A stretch of DNA of 38,175 nt, from NCBI GenBank assembly GCA_043747745.1, contig JAYTOP010000003.1, forward strand, positions 1 to 38,175. The letters run 5' to 3'. This DNA is from SZAS-103 sp043747745. GTDB lineage: Bacteria; Pseudomonadota; Gammaproteobacteria; Xanthomonadales; Xanthomonadaceae. The position numbers were made by a program, and so were the translations under genes. The notes beneath the pieces are model-generated. The model ran no database searches. It was not told the DNA's origin and saw only the letters and a program-made list of their open reading frames with translations. Shown here in pieces: positions 1 through 6,878 of the stretch. The first letter of the stretch is position 1. Every line of letters begins with the position of its first letter.

Positions 1-126
1 ATGACGCGACCACGACAAGCTGCCCGAGTTGGTACGCCCCGGCAGCAGCCAGCCACGCGCGAACATCTCGCGCAGGTTCAAAGACAACGCGGATTCAAGG
101 TGCGGATGCCAGCCATAGCCGCTCAC
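1..126 (-). CDS. Partial unidentified ORF at left edge of the island (N-terminus only)
   Basis: An open frame of 42 codons runs off the left edge. It begins with GTG at 126, and the first four bases (GTGA) overlap the stop of the preceding 68-aa gene, the same tight coupling seen in the rest of this operon. The visible residues are basic and rich in Trp and Gly, including LNLREMFARGWLLPGR and GSLSWSR. I do not recognise the family, and no catalytic motif is visible. The support for it being real is the GTGA coupling and the open frame continuing to the edge. It is probably another gene of the integrative element. A short 12-codon ATG frame on the same strand (from about 116) is less convincing. 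Confidence 0.5.
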   Translation of the reverse strand, partial: MSGYGWHPHLESALSLNLREMFARGWLLPGRTNSGSLSWSRH

Positions 127-329
127 GCGGTTTGTCCTTGTTCGCGATGCCAGTCGGCGGCCTGCTGTTCGATGCGTCGATACGCCCAGCGACGGAACGG
201 CACCACGATCAGCATGCAGTCGCCGAGCGCGAACTGGCGCACGTCACGGCTGCGCATGTTCCAGCCCGGCGCGCGGTCGGCTTCGGCCAGCGCGCGCTTC
301 ACGTCATCGGGCAGCGGTGTGCGTTTCAT
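123..329 (-). CDS. Small hypothetical protein of the integrative element (68 aa)
   Basis: The ATG at 329 overlaps the TGA of the primase gene (ATGA, 326-329), so the two are almost certainly translationally coupled. The product is 68 residues, basic, with a predicted helical N-terminus (PLPDDVKRALAEADRAPGW) and a C-terminus rich in Arg, Trp and Gln (WAYRRIEQQAADWHREQ). There is no signal peptide or transmembrane segment. I do not recognise a family. Small basic proteins in this position of phage satellites are often DNA-binding or host-takeover factors, but nothing in the sequence shows that here. The gene is followed by another ORF joined by a GTGA overlap. Confidence 0.65.
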   Translation of the reverse strand: MKRTPLPDDVKRALAEADRAPGWNMRSRDVRQFALGDCMLIVVPFRRWAYRRIEQQAADWHREQGQTA

Positions 330-1582
330 GCGGCCATATCCTTTTTCGGTTTGCGCCCGCTTGCCCTTCCTGAGCTTGAATCGCCTGAGAGCTGTTTATC
401 TATGTAGGACGGTATTTTTGACGGCATGCGCAAACGGTCATTTTTACCGTTAGCGGATGTGTCAGGGAGCCACTGCGGCGCGATGGCGAACAGGTCGGGC
501 TTGCGGCCTGTTTGCGTCATTCCACCTTCCGAGACAAGCACCAGAATGCCCGACGCGATGGCGGCATAACGATGCTTGTAGAACGTGCGGTCGTTTCCGA
601 ATCCATCACGCCCTGCGAAGTCGGCGAACGTCAACGCGATGTTGCCATTGTTGAAACCGTCGAAGCGCCGGAACGCCATCACGATGATGTCGTGAACTGG
701 GGGCGCAAGCGTCTTCCATTCCGCCGAGTCCAGCAGATCGTCCCGCAGGATCGTGAAGCCGTCGGAGCCGTAGCCGATTGCACGCGCGGCGATGGCGTCC
801 GCTTCCGTAGCGCATAACGGCGGCTTGCAGCGTTCGGCATTGATCCGTTGCAGGCGATCCGTGACGCCTTTCCGATCATGCCCCTTGCGCACCAGTCCGG
901 CGGCAAGACTCAGCAACGTGATGTTGCGCTCGCCTTCCGGTATCGCATCGGGCAGCGTGCGGCGCATCGGCTTGACGTTACTTGTTGGCATGGTCAGCGT
1001 GTTCGACGTGTTCGGGCCGAACGCCGCGATCAACTCGGCCAGCGTGTAGGCCAGTGCATCGCGGGCCGTCACCAGTCGTGTGCGGAACGGCACGCCCTTG
1101 CGATGATCGAATCCCGGCAGGCGCATGACGCGCGGCAAGTCGCACACCTTCACGTCGCCAGCGAACTGCGCGGCCATCGCCTGTTGCATCGGCTTGAAGC
1201 GTTCTAGCGGGCAATCGGAAACGCGCCAGTAGGCATGCCATCGGTCGGGCGAGGATTCGACAATGCTATGCGGCGGCAAGGATGCGGCCTGTACGGGTTC
1301 CAGCGGTGAGCCGTCCAAGTCCAGGAACAGCGCACGCACGCGCTGCACGCAGTCGGTATTGCGTTGTTTGCCATCGCCAGCGTTCACCATGAAGAACACG
1401 CCAGCGCCCCGCGCATTCAATCCTGCGAGCGTTTCGGCGTGCTCGGCCAGCGTGCCATGCAGAATGCGCGACAACTTCCGATCCTTGCGCGCCGTGTCGT
1501 CGAACGTCTGGAACGTCACGCGCTCGCCGGGCGCGATCAGTGCGAGGAAGCGCGCGGCTTCGGTCAGGTCAGGCGCGGTCAC
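326..1582 (-). CDS. RepB-type DNA primase / replication protein of the integrative element
   Basis: The start chosen is GTG at 1582, which is preceded on the minus strand by a purine-rich GAGGGGGG about six bases upstream; this gives 418 aa. An ATG further upstream would run deep into the preceding gene. Residues 84-160 carry the pattern of RepB-like primases: FLDLDG (86-91) with the metal-binding acidic residues, ESSPDRWHAYW (109-119) and DLPRVMRLPGF (148-158). A PriCT-like segment follows (IPEGERNITLLSLAAGLVRKGH, about 214-235), then a C-terminal part that may be a winged helix. The likely role is priming replication of the excised or induced element. The gene overlaps the upstream alpA-like gene by 14 bp and the downstream gene by 4 bp, so it sits in one operon with both. 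The primase call rests on motifs I recognise, not on a profile search. Confidence 0.8.
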   Translation of the reverse strand: MTAPDLTEAARFLALIAPGERVTFQTFDDTARKDRKLSRILHGTLAEHAETLAGLNARGAGVFFMVNAGDGKQRNTDCVQRVRALFLDLDGSPLEPVQAASLPPHSIVESSPDRWHAYWRVSDCPLERFKPMQQAMAAQFAGDVKVCDLPRVMRLPGFDHRKGVPFRTRLVTARDALAYTLAELIAAFGPNTSNTLTMPTSNVKPMRRTLPDAIPEGERNITLLSLAAGLVRKGHDRKGVTDRLQRINAERCKPPLCATEADAIAARAIGYGSDGFTILRDDLLDSAEWKTLAPPVHDIIVMAFRRFDGFNNGNIALTFADFAGRDGFGNDRTFYKHRYAAIASGILVLVSEGGMTQTGRKPDLFAIAPQWLPDTSANGKNDRLRMPSKIPSYIDKQLSGDSSSGRASGRKPKKDMAA

Positions 1583-1877
1583 ATTCGCCCCCCTCGCGCC
1601 CGCGCGCGCGTTTTGCAGCGTCCGACAACTCGGCGCGCAGGTCCAGGTGATGCGCATCCCGTGCGGCGATGCGGTCGGCGATCCATGCGGACACTTCGGA
1701 TTCAACCCACGCGCTCGCATGCTCACCGAGCTTCACGGGCGCAGCGAAAGTGCCGAGTGCAACACGTCGATAGACTTCACTGCGGCTCAGCCCTGTGCGG
1801 GCTTTGACATCTGGCAGCTTCAACAGGCGGACGTAGTTCGACTGTCCCAGCTTCGCCGGGCTTTCGTTGGTCGTCAT
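1569..1877 (-). CDS. AlpA-family HTH regulator, second of a tandem pair (102 aa)
   Basis: The start is ATG at 1877, with AAGGGG about ten bases upstream on the minus strand. The N-terminal half matches the AlpA/MerR-like excisionase fold: a helix-turn-helix in YVRLLKLPDVKARTGLSRS (about 15-33) followed by a wing-like stretch, EVYRRVALGTFAAPVKLGEHASAW. The ending SEVSAWIADRI is the usual AlpA signature. The C-terminal 35 residues are highly charged (RAARDAHHLDLRAELSDAAKRARGREGGE), longer than the standard 65-75 aa AlpA. AlpA proteins act as transcriptional activators of integrase or island genes and as excisionase-like factors. The gene lies 11 bp after the first alpA-like gene and overlaps the primase start. 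Confidence 0.8.
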   Translation of the reverse strand: MTTNESPAKLGQSNYVRLLKLPDVKARTGLSRSEVYRRVALGTFAAPVKLGEHASAWVESEVSAWIADRIAARDAHHLDLRAELSDAAKRARGREGGECDRA

Positions 1878-1888
1878 GTTGTGGCCCC

Positions 1889-2092
1889 TTAGTTCGCAGT
1901 CAGCGAATGCAGCCAAGCGTTTACACCCGCGACCGGATAACGGACTGCGGAGCCGATGCGTACGAAAGCCGGGCCGTCACCCTCACGGCGCAGCTTTTGG
2001 AGCTTGGCTGGAGAGAGCCGCACAACGGCGGCTAGTTCTTTCTCAGTCCACAAAGAAACCGGCAGGGCCGGATGGGTCGGTGTGTTCACCAT
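1889..2092 (-). CDS. AlpA/excisionase-like HTH protein, first of a tandem pair (67 aa)
   Basis: The chosen start is ATG at 2092, giving 67 residues; an in-frame ATG at 2143 would add 17 residues that do not fit the family and would overlap the candidate operator. The sequence LWTEKELAAVVRLSPAKLQKLRREGDGPAFVRIGSAVRY is the DNA-binding winged-helix pattern of the HTH_17 excisionase/AlpA group, and VAGVNAWL near the end is the typical last helix. It is the first gene of the minus-strand operon alpA-alpA-primase-small protein. The region upstream of it (2093-2260) holds an imperfect ACAC/GTGT palindrome and strong hairpins, which suggests the operon is controlled there. No clear Shine-Dalgarno precedes the ATG. 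Confidence 0.75.
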   Translation of the reverse strand: MVNTPTHPALPVSLWTEKELAAVVRLSPAKLQKLRREGDGPAFVRIGSAVRYPVAGVNAWLHSLTAN

Positions 2093-2127
2093 TGTTGAAG
2101 CATCCTTAAATGGACGCCTTGACCCGA

Positions 2128-2157
2128 TTGCACCAGATAACACGAACTGTGTATTCT
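2128..2157 (+). promoter_or_regulatory. Candidate divergent sigma70 promoter overlapping an ACAC/GTGT palindrome
   Basis: TTGCAC at 2128-2133 and TATTCT at 2152-2157 are separated by 18 bp on the plus strand. Within the spacer, ACAC (2140-2143) and GTGT (2149-2152) form a 13-bp palindrome with a five-base centre that could be an operator. A transcript from here would run away from the alpA operon and straight into the hairpins at 2176-2256. This is inference from consensus matching only. Confidence 0.3.
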
Positions 2158-2175
2158 GGCTTTGCGAAGCGCTCG

Positions 2176-2256
2176 GATGCCCGGCGTGTTAACAAAATGG
2201 TGGCATCTAGCCCTCGCCGTTCTAGCGGCGGGGGCTACTCATTTCTGGGTAGCCCC
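2176..2256 (+). other. Structured RNA candidate with two mutually exclusive hairpins
   Basis: Three stems can be drawn. GATGCC (2176-2181) pairs with GGCATC (2202-2207). Directly abutting it, 2208-2219 pairs with 2226-2237 over 12 bp around a TTCTAG loop; one pair is G-U in plus-strand RNA and A-C in minus-strand RNA. Alternatively 2231-2238 (GGGGCTAC) pairs perfectly with 2249-2256 (GTAGCCCC). The last two stems share bases 2231-2237, so they cannot form together, as in an attenuator or riboregulator. The block lies upstream of the alpA operon (minus) and downstream of a possible plus-strand promoter. The wobble pair favours plus-strand RNA. No coding frame explains it. Confidence 0.5.
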
Positions 2257-2281
2257 ACGGCTTCTGTCACCACACCCTTAG

Positions 2282-2388
2282 TAACGCAACATCATTGAAT
2301 CAACTTCAGTCTGCCATGGGTTTCGATCAGGCCGTCAACGTATCCATATGGCTAACACAACATCATTGGATCAACTGAAGTCTGCCAC
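2282..2388. repeat. Two imperfect 37-bp direct repeats
   Basis: Bases 2282-2318 and 2352-2388 match at 32 of 37 positions. Both copies share CAACATCATTG and AGTCTGCCA. Their starts are 70 bp apart and they are separated by 33 bp. They lie in the non-coding block between the integrase 3' end and the alpA operon. They could be protein-binding sites (integrase arm sites, regulator sites or origin iterons). No ORF spans both in a sensible frame. Confidence 0.7.
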
Positions 2389-2590
2389 GATCTTCTGGAT
2401 ATTGGAGATTGAAATTGCCTGCTGAAATGGCCTACTCATCGCGCGATAGACAGTCCATCGCCATACCCTGCCCGACACAGCAGCATCGGATGTTTTTTAA
2501 ACTTACCTGCGCAGCGAAACCGGGTCAACGGCGGATACAACATTTATTTGCACGTCGTGAAACGCTGGGAAGCAGCGCGTTTCGTATGAT

Positions 2591-2630
2591 GTGGTGCGCT
2601 GTGGTGCGCTGTGGTGTAGCGTGGTGCTCT
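2591..2630. repeat. Four tandem decamer repeats (GTGGTGCGCT family)
   Basis: The sequence reads GTGGTGCGCT twice exactly, then GTGGTGTAGC and GTGGTGCTCT, so four contiguous 10-bp units share the GTGGTG core. A ten-base period puts each core on the same face of the helix, as in iterons or arm-type sites. The array lies 112 bp past the integrase stop codon. Confidence 0.65.
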
Positions 2631-2741
2631 GTACAGTCCAGAGTGAATAAACGCTTGCTGAACGCTATCGAATATTTCACTCAACCGTAGCTTTCAAATA
2701 CGCCGGTTTGGCCGGTCTAGTCGAATTTGCGCGACTTCGTT

Positions 2742-3971
2742 TCATAGACCATTGATCTTGCGGATCGGCGTCACGTTGCTAGCGGTGTTAAACGCGTCCA
2801 GATAGTCGGCCCATGCCTGCATGACTATGCGACGTTGGTCGAGGAACTGTGTGCGGTCGTAGGCTTTCTGCACGTCGCCTTTCTTGGCGTGTGCGAGCTG
2901 TGCTTCCAGCACGTCCATGTCCACGCCCAGCCGTTCGCGCGCAACCGTGCGCAGCATCGCCCTGAATCCGTGCGTGGCGTGGAGTCCTTGGAACCCCATG
3001 CGGCGCAGTGCGTTGCTCAGTGCGTCACGGTGCAGATGCGGCGTCGATTGCCGGGCGAGCGGCGGAAACACGTATTCACGGCCAGCGGTGTACGCCTGCA
3101 TTTCGCGCAGTAAGGCCACAGCCTGTAGGGGTAGGGATACGATGTGTGCGTGGCCGGTCTTCATGCGCTCGCCAGCGACGGCCCACTCGGCTGCGGTCAA
3201 GTCCACTTCATCCCAGCGCGCGGATGCAACGATGCCCGGCCGCATGGCGGTCAGCATCGCCAGCTTGAGTGCCGCGCGCGTGACGGGGGTCGGATAGGCT
3301 TCGATGGCTTTCACCAGCCGCGCGACGGTCGTCGGATCGGTCGCAGCGGGGATATGTCCGGTTGCATGCTTGGGCACCGCGCCACGCAGGGACAGCAAGC
3401 GGCCATCCTCGCGCAGCCCGTGGCGGATCGCGTATTGCACGATGCCGCCCAGATATTGCCGCGCCTTGCCTGCCAGCGTGGGCGCAGTCTCGGCAATGGT
3501 CGCCAGCACGTCGGCGGCCTGCTTAGTGGTCAGCGTGGTGATGGGGCGACGCCTGAGGTTCGGCACCAGATAGGTGTCGGTGACGTAGGACGCCTTGCGA
3601 TACGTTTCGGCGGCCCACTCCTTGCGCTTGAACGCGAGCCACGCAGCGGCGACGGTCGGGAATGCGGCATCGCTCAGGCGGCGCGCAGACTCCTTGACTG
3701 CGACGCGCTCGGCTCCGGGGTCTTTGCCGTCGCGCAGCAGCGCGCGGGCATCCTCGCGGCGCTGGCGGGCTTCGGATAGGGAGACTTCGGGATAGCTGCC
3801 GAACGCGATGCGGTTCTCGCGGCCATCGGGGCGGTTGTATTTCCAGCGCCACAACAGCGCGCCGGATGGGGCGGCGATCAGGTGCAGGCCGCCGCCATCC
3901 CATAGCGGGAAGTCGGCAGGCTTGGCCTTGCGCAAACGCAGGTCGGTCAGCGGCGTGGCTTTTCTAGGCAT
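2742..3971 (-). CDS. int: P4-type tyrosine recombinase (site-specific integrase)
   Basis: The start is ATG at 3971, which begins the protein at MPRKATPLTDLRLRKAKP, the usual N-terminus of P4-like integrases; a longer reading to 4037 adds non-conserved residues. Length is 409 aa. Residues 1-90 form the DUF4102-type arm-binding domain (WDGGGLHL, GSYPEVSLSEAR, RREDAR). The core-binding domain is about 105-195, and the catalytic domain about 215-395 with the tyrosine-recombinase set R244 (AMRPG), K271, H334 and R337 (HGFR), H361 and nucleophile Y371. All catalytic residues are present, so the enzyme should be active. It integrates and excises the element at the neighbouring tRNA-Leu, whose 3' end is 190 bp upstream of the start codon. 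Confidence 0.95.
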   Translation of the reverse strand: MPRKATPLTDLRLRKAKPADFPLWDGGGLHLIAAPSGALLWRWKYNRPDGRENRIAFGSYPEVSLSEARQRREDARALLRDGKDPGAERVAVKESARRLSDAAFPTVAAAWLAFKRKEWAAETYRKASYVTDTYLVPNLRRRPITTLTTKQAADVLATIAETAPTLAGKARQYLGGIVQYAIRHGLREDGRLLSLRGAVPKHATGHIPAATDPTTVARLVKAIEAYPTPVTRAALKLAMLTAMRPGIVASARWDEVDLTAAEWAVAGERMKTGHAHIVSLPLQAVALLREMQAYTAGREYVFPPLARQSTPHLHRDALSNALRRMGFQGLHATHGFRAMLRTVARERLGVDMDVLEAQLAHAKKGDVQKAYDRTQFLDQRRIVMQAWADYLDAFNTASNVTPIRKINGL

Positions 3972-4090
3972 GGCACCAGTCCCGGCGATTCGGTCGGAAC
4001 TAGGCCCAAATCTCCCTACGTCCTTCCGTCTCCCCAACCGTATCCCTAAAACGCGCTGGATTCAATGGGACGCTATCGGACGCCCTGAAA

Positions 4091-4115
4091 CAAGAAACCC
4101 GCCATGTAGGCGGGT
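4091..4115 (-). terminator. Hairpin terminator downstream of tRNA-Leu
   Basis: On the minus strand ACCCGCC (4115-4109) pairs with GGCGGGT (4103-4097) around a five-base loop, followed by TTTCTTG. It lies 46 bp past the tRNA-Leu CCA end and before the integrase, so it would end the tRNA transcript. If the attachment site is inside the tRNA 3' end, the hairpin belongs to the incoming element. Confidence 0.75.
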
Positions 4116-4161
4116 CTCAGGAAGCTTTCAGGACGGTGTTGGACGGCTTGAAACTGTGTTG

Positions 4162-4249
4162 TGGTGCCCAGAAGAGGACTCGAACCTCCACGAAGTTGCC
4201 CCCGCTAGCACCTGAAGCTAGTGCGTCTACCAATTCCGCCACCTGGGCA
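4162..4249 (-). tRNA. tRNA-Leu (anticodon CAG), integration site of the adjacent element
   Basis: The 88-nt minus-strand sequence, CCA included, folds as a class II tRNA. The acceptor TGCCCAG pairs with CTGGGCA before CCA. The anticodon stem CTAGC/GCTAG encloses TTCAGGT, giving anticodon CAG (leucine, CUG codons). A long variable arm (GGGGGCAACTTC region) follows, and the T loop reads GGTTCGAGTCC. The gene is complete even though an integrase gene starts 190 bp downstream, as expected when an element integrates into a tRNA 3' end and regenerates it. Confidence 0.97.
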
Positions 4250-4281
4250 GGTGTCGTCCGCATCGCGCGAACGAGTCGCAT

Positions 4282-4310
4282 AAGGTAATGATGCGGCAGC
4301 GGCTTGTCAA
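4282..4310 (-). promoter_or_regulatory. Sigma70 promoter of tRNA-Leu
   Basis: On the minus strand TTGACA (4310-4305) and TACCTT (4287-4282) are separated by 17 bp, ending 33 bp upstream of the tRNA 5' end. The -35 box is a perfect consensus. It lies in the divergent gap between tRNA-Leu and rnr. Confidence 0.75.
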
Positions 4311-4352
4311 TTTTGCGGCGACCGTGCTTGCCCTGCGGTGTACCATTCGTGC

Positions 4353-6878
4353 ATGACCAAACCACCGAAATCTGCGTCCGGGAAGGGCGCGCGCAAGTCT
4401 GCCAGCAGTCCGGGCAGCACCAAGCAAGGCAATAACGGCAAGGGCAAAGGGAAGCCGGGCGGCAAGGCGACGAAACTTCCACCGTGGATGCCGGAGTTCA
4501 CGGACGCCCCGCCAGCGCGCGCGTCGCGACGCCAGGACGCTCCGCCAGCGCCGAAGCCGACGCCGCGTGGCGCCGATCCGCACGCCGGACGCGAGGCGAG
4601 CCGCTACGAACGTCCCATCGCGAGTCGCGAGGCGATCCTCGCCTTCCTCAGCGACAGCGACGGACCGCTTAACGCGGAACAGATCGCGCGCGAGCTGGAT
4701 CTGGTCGCGCCGGACCGCTTCGATGCGCTTGGCAAGCGTCTCGCGGCGATGCTGCGCGATGGTCAATTGCTCGCGAACCGGCGTGGCGCATACGCGGTCG
4801 CGAAGAAGCTCGACCTGGTGCCGGGCACGGTGATCGCGAATCCGGAAGGATTCGGCTTCCTGCGCCCCGAGGGCGGCGGCGACGACCTGTTCCTGCCGCC
4901 GAACGAATTGCGCAAGGCGATGCATGGCGACCGCGTTCTCGCGAGCGTCACCGGCATGGATTTCCGTGGGCGCCGCGAGGGTGCGATCGTCGAGGTGCTG
5001 GAACGCCGCGTCAGCCGCGTAACCGGCCGTTATGCGCAGCGCGACGGCATCGGCTACGTGGTGCCCGACGACAAGCGCGTACTGCAGGACATCCTGATTC
5101 CGCCAAGCGCGAGCAACGGTGCGCGCGAGGGGCAACTCGTCGTCTGCGAGCTCGTACCACATGCAGAAGGAGCGACGAAACACGACTATCGCCGCCAGCC
5201 GTTCGGACGCGTGCTGATCGTGCTCGGCGACAAGCTCACGGCATCGCTCGCGGTCCAGGCCGCGATCCACGGACACGCGTTGCCGTACGAGTTTTCGCAG
5301 GAAGTGCTTGCCGAGGCTGCTGCGGTTCCATTGACGGTCGATGCGCAGGCTGCAGCGCAGCGCACCGACCTGCGCGCATTGCCGCTGGTCACGATCGACG
5401 GCGAGGATGCGAAGGATTTTGATGACGCGGTGTATTGCGAGCCAACGCGCGACGGATTCCGCCTGGTCGTTGCGATCGCCGATGTCTCCTCCTACGTGAA
5501 GCCTGGCACGCCGCTCGATGACGAAGCGCAGTTGCGTGCCACCTCGGTGTATTTCCCCGGCTTCGTCGTGCCGATGCTGCCCGAGACCCTGTCGAACGGC
5601 ATCTGCTCGCTGAAACCCGATGTGGATCGCCTGTGCTTCGTTTGCGACATGCAAGTAAATCGCGAAGGCGAGGTCACGCAATCGAAGTTTTACGAAGCGG
5701 TGATGCGCTCGCACGCGCGGCTGACCTATACCGAAGTGTGGAATGCGATCGGCGATGGGATTCCCGACGATTTCGCAGCGGGCGCGCGTGCGAAGGTCGG
5801 CGCATTGCTGCCGCAGGTGCAGCGCCTGCACGATCTTTACAAAATCCTCGACAAGGCGCGCACGCGGCGCGGCGCGATCGAGTTCGAGTCCGGCGAAACG
5901 CGCTTCGTGCTTGGCCCGGCCGGCGAAGTTGTGCAGGCCGGCATGCTGGTGCGCAACGATGCGCACAAGCTGATCGAAGAATGCATGATCGCCGCGAACG
6001 TGCAGGCCGCGCAGTTCCTGCACGCACACAGGATCCCAGCGCCGTATCGCGTGCATGAGCGTCCACCGGAGAACAAGTACGCCGAGCTGCTCGAGTTCCT
6101 GATGGAATTCGGCCTGAGCATGCCGCCGTGGGCGAAGGTGGAGCCGCGCGATTTCACTGCGTTGCTGAAGAAGATCCGCGCGCGCCCCGATGCCGCGCTG
6201 CTCGAATCGGTGATGCTGCGTTCGCAAAGCCTAGCGGTGTACGCAATCGAGAACCACGGCCATTTCGGCCTGGCGCTCGCAGCGTACGCGCATTTCACCT
6301 CGCCGATCCGCCGCTATCCGGATCTGCTGGTGCACCGGGCGATCAAGCACGCGCTCGCGGGCGGCACCGCAGATACGTTCCGCTACACGCCGCACGCGAT
6401 GGCGCATTTGTCGCTGGAGAGTTCGGAGAAATCGCGTCGCGCCGACGAAGCCTCGCGCGAAGTGGATGAACGTTACCGCGCGGCCTGGATGGAGCAGCAC
6501 GTCGGCAGCTCGTTCGATGGCGTGATCAGCGGGGTGACCTCGTTTGGGCTGTTCGTCGAACTCAGCGATTCGAAGGTCAACGGGCTGATCCACGTCACCC
6601 AGTTGCCGAACGATTATTACCACTTCGATCCGGTGCGCAAGACGCTCAGCGGCGAACGGCGCGGCGCAGTGTATCGGCTCGGCGATCCGGTGCGCGTGCT
6701 GGTGCTGCGCGCGAGTGTCGAGGATCGGCGCATCGATTTCCGGCTCGCTTCGACCGCCGCGAACGACGTGCGTGGTGGCGATACGAAGCCCGGCGCCGGT
6801 GCAAAAAAACCATACGCTGACAAGGGATCGAACATGGGCAAATCCAATGCTGGTCGCGATCGCAAGGTGCGCCGATGA
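4353..6878 (+). CDS. rnr: Ribonuclease R
   Basis: This is a 3'-5' exoribonuclease of the RNB family that degrades structured RNA, including rRNA, and trims trans-translation substrates in the cytoplasm. ATG at 4353 gives 841 aa; a GTG five codons upstream is the only alternative. Residues 1-75 are a low-complexity basic tail. A winged-helix RNase R N-domain follows (about 82-140; LNAEQIARELD), then two cold-shock domains (about 145-310). The RNB catalytic domain has the acidic motif IDGEDAKDFDD near residue 350, and an S1 domain starts near 719 (GVISGVTSFGLFVEL). A short Lys/Arg-rich C-terminal tail is also typical. The stop overlaps the rlmB start (ATGA), the same rnr-rlmB pairing as in E. 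coli. Confidence 0.96.
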   Translation: MTKPPKSASGKGARKSASSPGSTKQGNNGKGKGKPGGKATKLPPWMPEFTDAPPARASRRQDAPPAPKPTPRGADPHAGREASRYERPIASREAILAFLSDSDGPLNAEQIARELDLVAPDRFDALGKRLAAMLRDGQLLANRRGAYAVAKKLDLVPGTVIANPEGFGFLRPEGGGDDLFLPPNELRKAMHGDRVLASVTGMDFRGRREGAIVEVLERRVSRVTGRYAQRDGIGYVVPDDKRVLQDILIPPSASNGAREGQLVVCELVPHAEGATKHDYRRQPFGRVLIVLGDKLTASLAVQAAIHGHALPYEFSQEVLAEAAAVPLTVDAQAAAQRTDLRALPLVTIDGEDAKDFDDAVYCEPTRDGFRLVVAIADVSSYVKPGTPLDDEAQLRATSVYFPGFVVPMLPETLSNGICSLKPDVDRLCFVCDMQVNREGEVTQSKFYEAVMRSHARLTYTEVWNAIGDGIPDDFAAGARAKVGALLPQVQRLHDLYKILDKARTRRGAIEFESGETRFVLGPAGEVVQAGMLVRNDAHKLIEECMIAANVQAAQFLHAHRIPAPYRVHERPPENKYAELLEFLMEFGLSMPPWAKVEPRDFTALLKKIRARPDAALLESVMLRSQSLAVYAIENHGHFGLALAAYAHFTSPIRRYPDLLVHRAIKHALAGGTADTFRYTPHAMAHLSLESSEKSRRADEASREVDERYRAAWMEQHVGSSFDGVISGVTSFGLFVELSDSKVNGLIHVTQLPNDYYHFDPVRKTLSGERRGAVYRLGDPVRVLVLRASVEDRRIDFRLASTAANDVRGGDTKPGAGAKKPYADKGSNMGKSNAGRDRKVRR

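Larger units (their letters stand above)
2144..2741. other. About 600-bp non-coding control region between the alpA genes and the integrase
   Basis: I find no convincing gene here on either strand. It is visibly more AT-rich between about 2280 and 2560 than the neighbouring genes. It contains the hairpin block (2176-2256), two imperfect 37-bp direct repeats (2282-2388) and four decamer repeats (2591-2630). Its position between int and the replication operon is where satellites and P4-like elements keep promoters, an origin or integrase arm sites. Which of these applies cannot be read from the sequence. Confidence 0.5.

Noticed and set aside
1..453. Plus-strand open frame of 150 codons opposite the primase 3' end
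   Set aside because: It is antisense to the primase and small genes, which have clear motifs and overlapping starts and stops. Arg/Cys/Ser-rich composition is typical of a GC-rich shadow frame.
4227..6227. Minus-strand open frame of 666 codons across rnr
   Set aside because: It is the complement of RNase R, rich in Arg/His/Ala with no domain, and also runs into tRNA-Leu.
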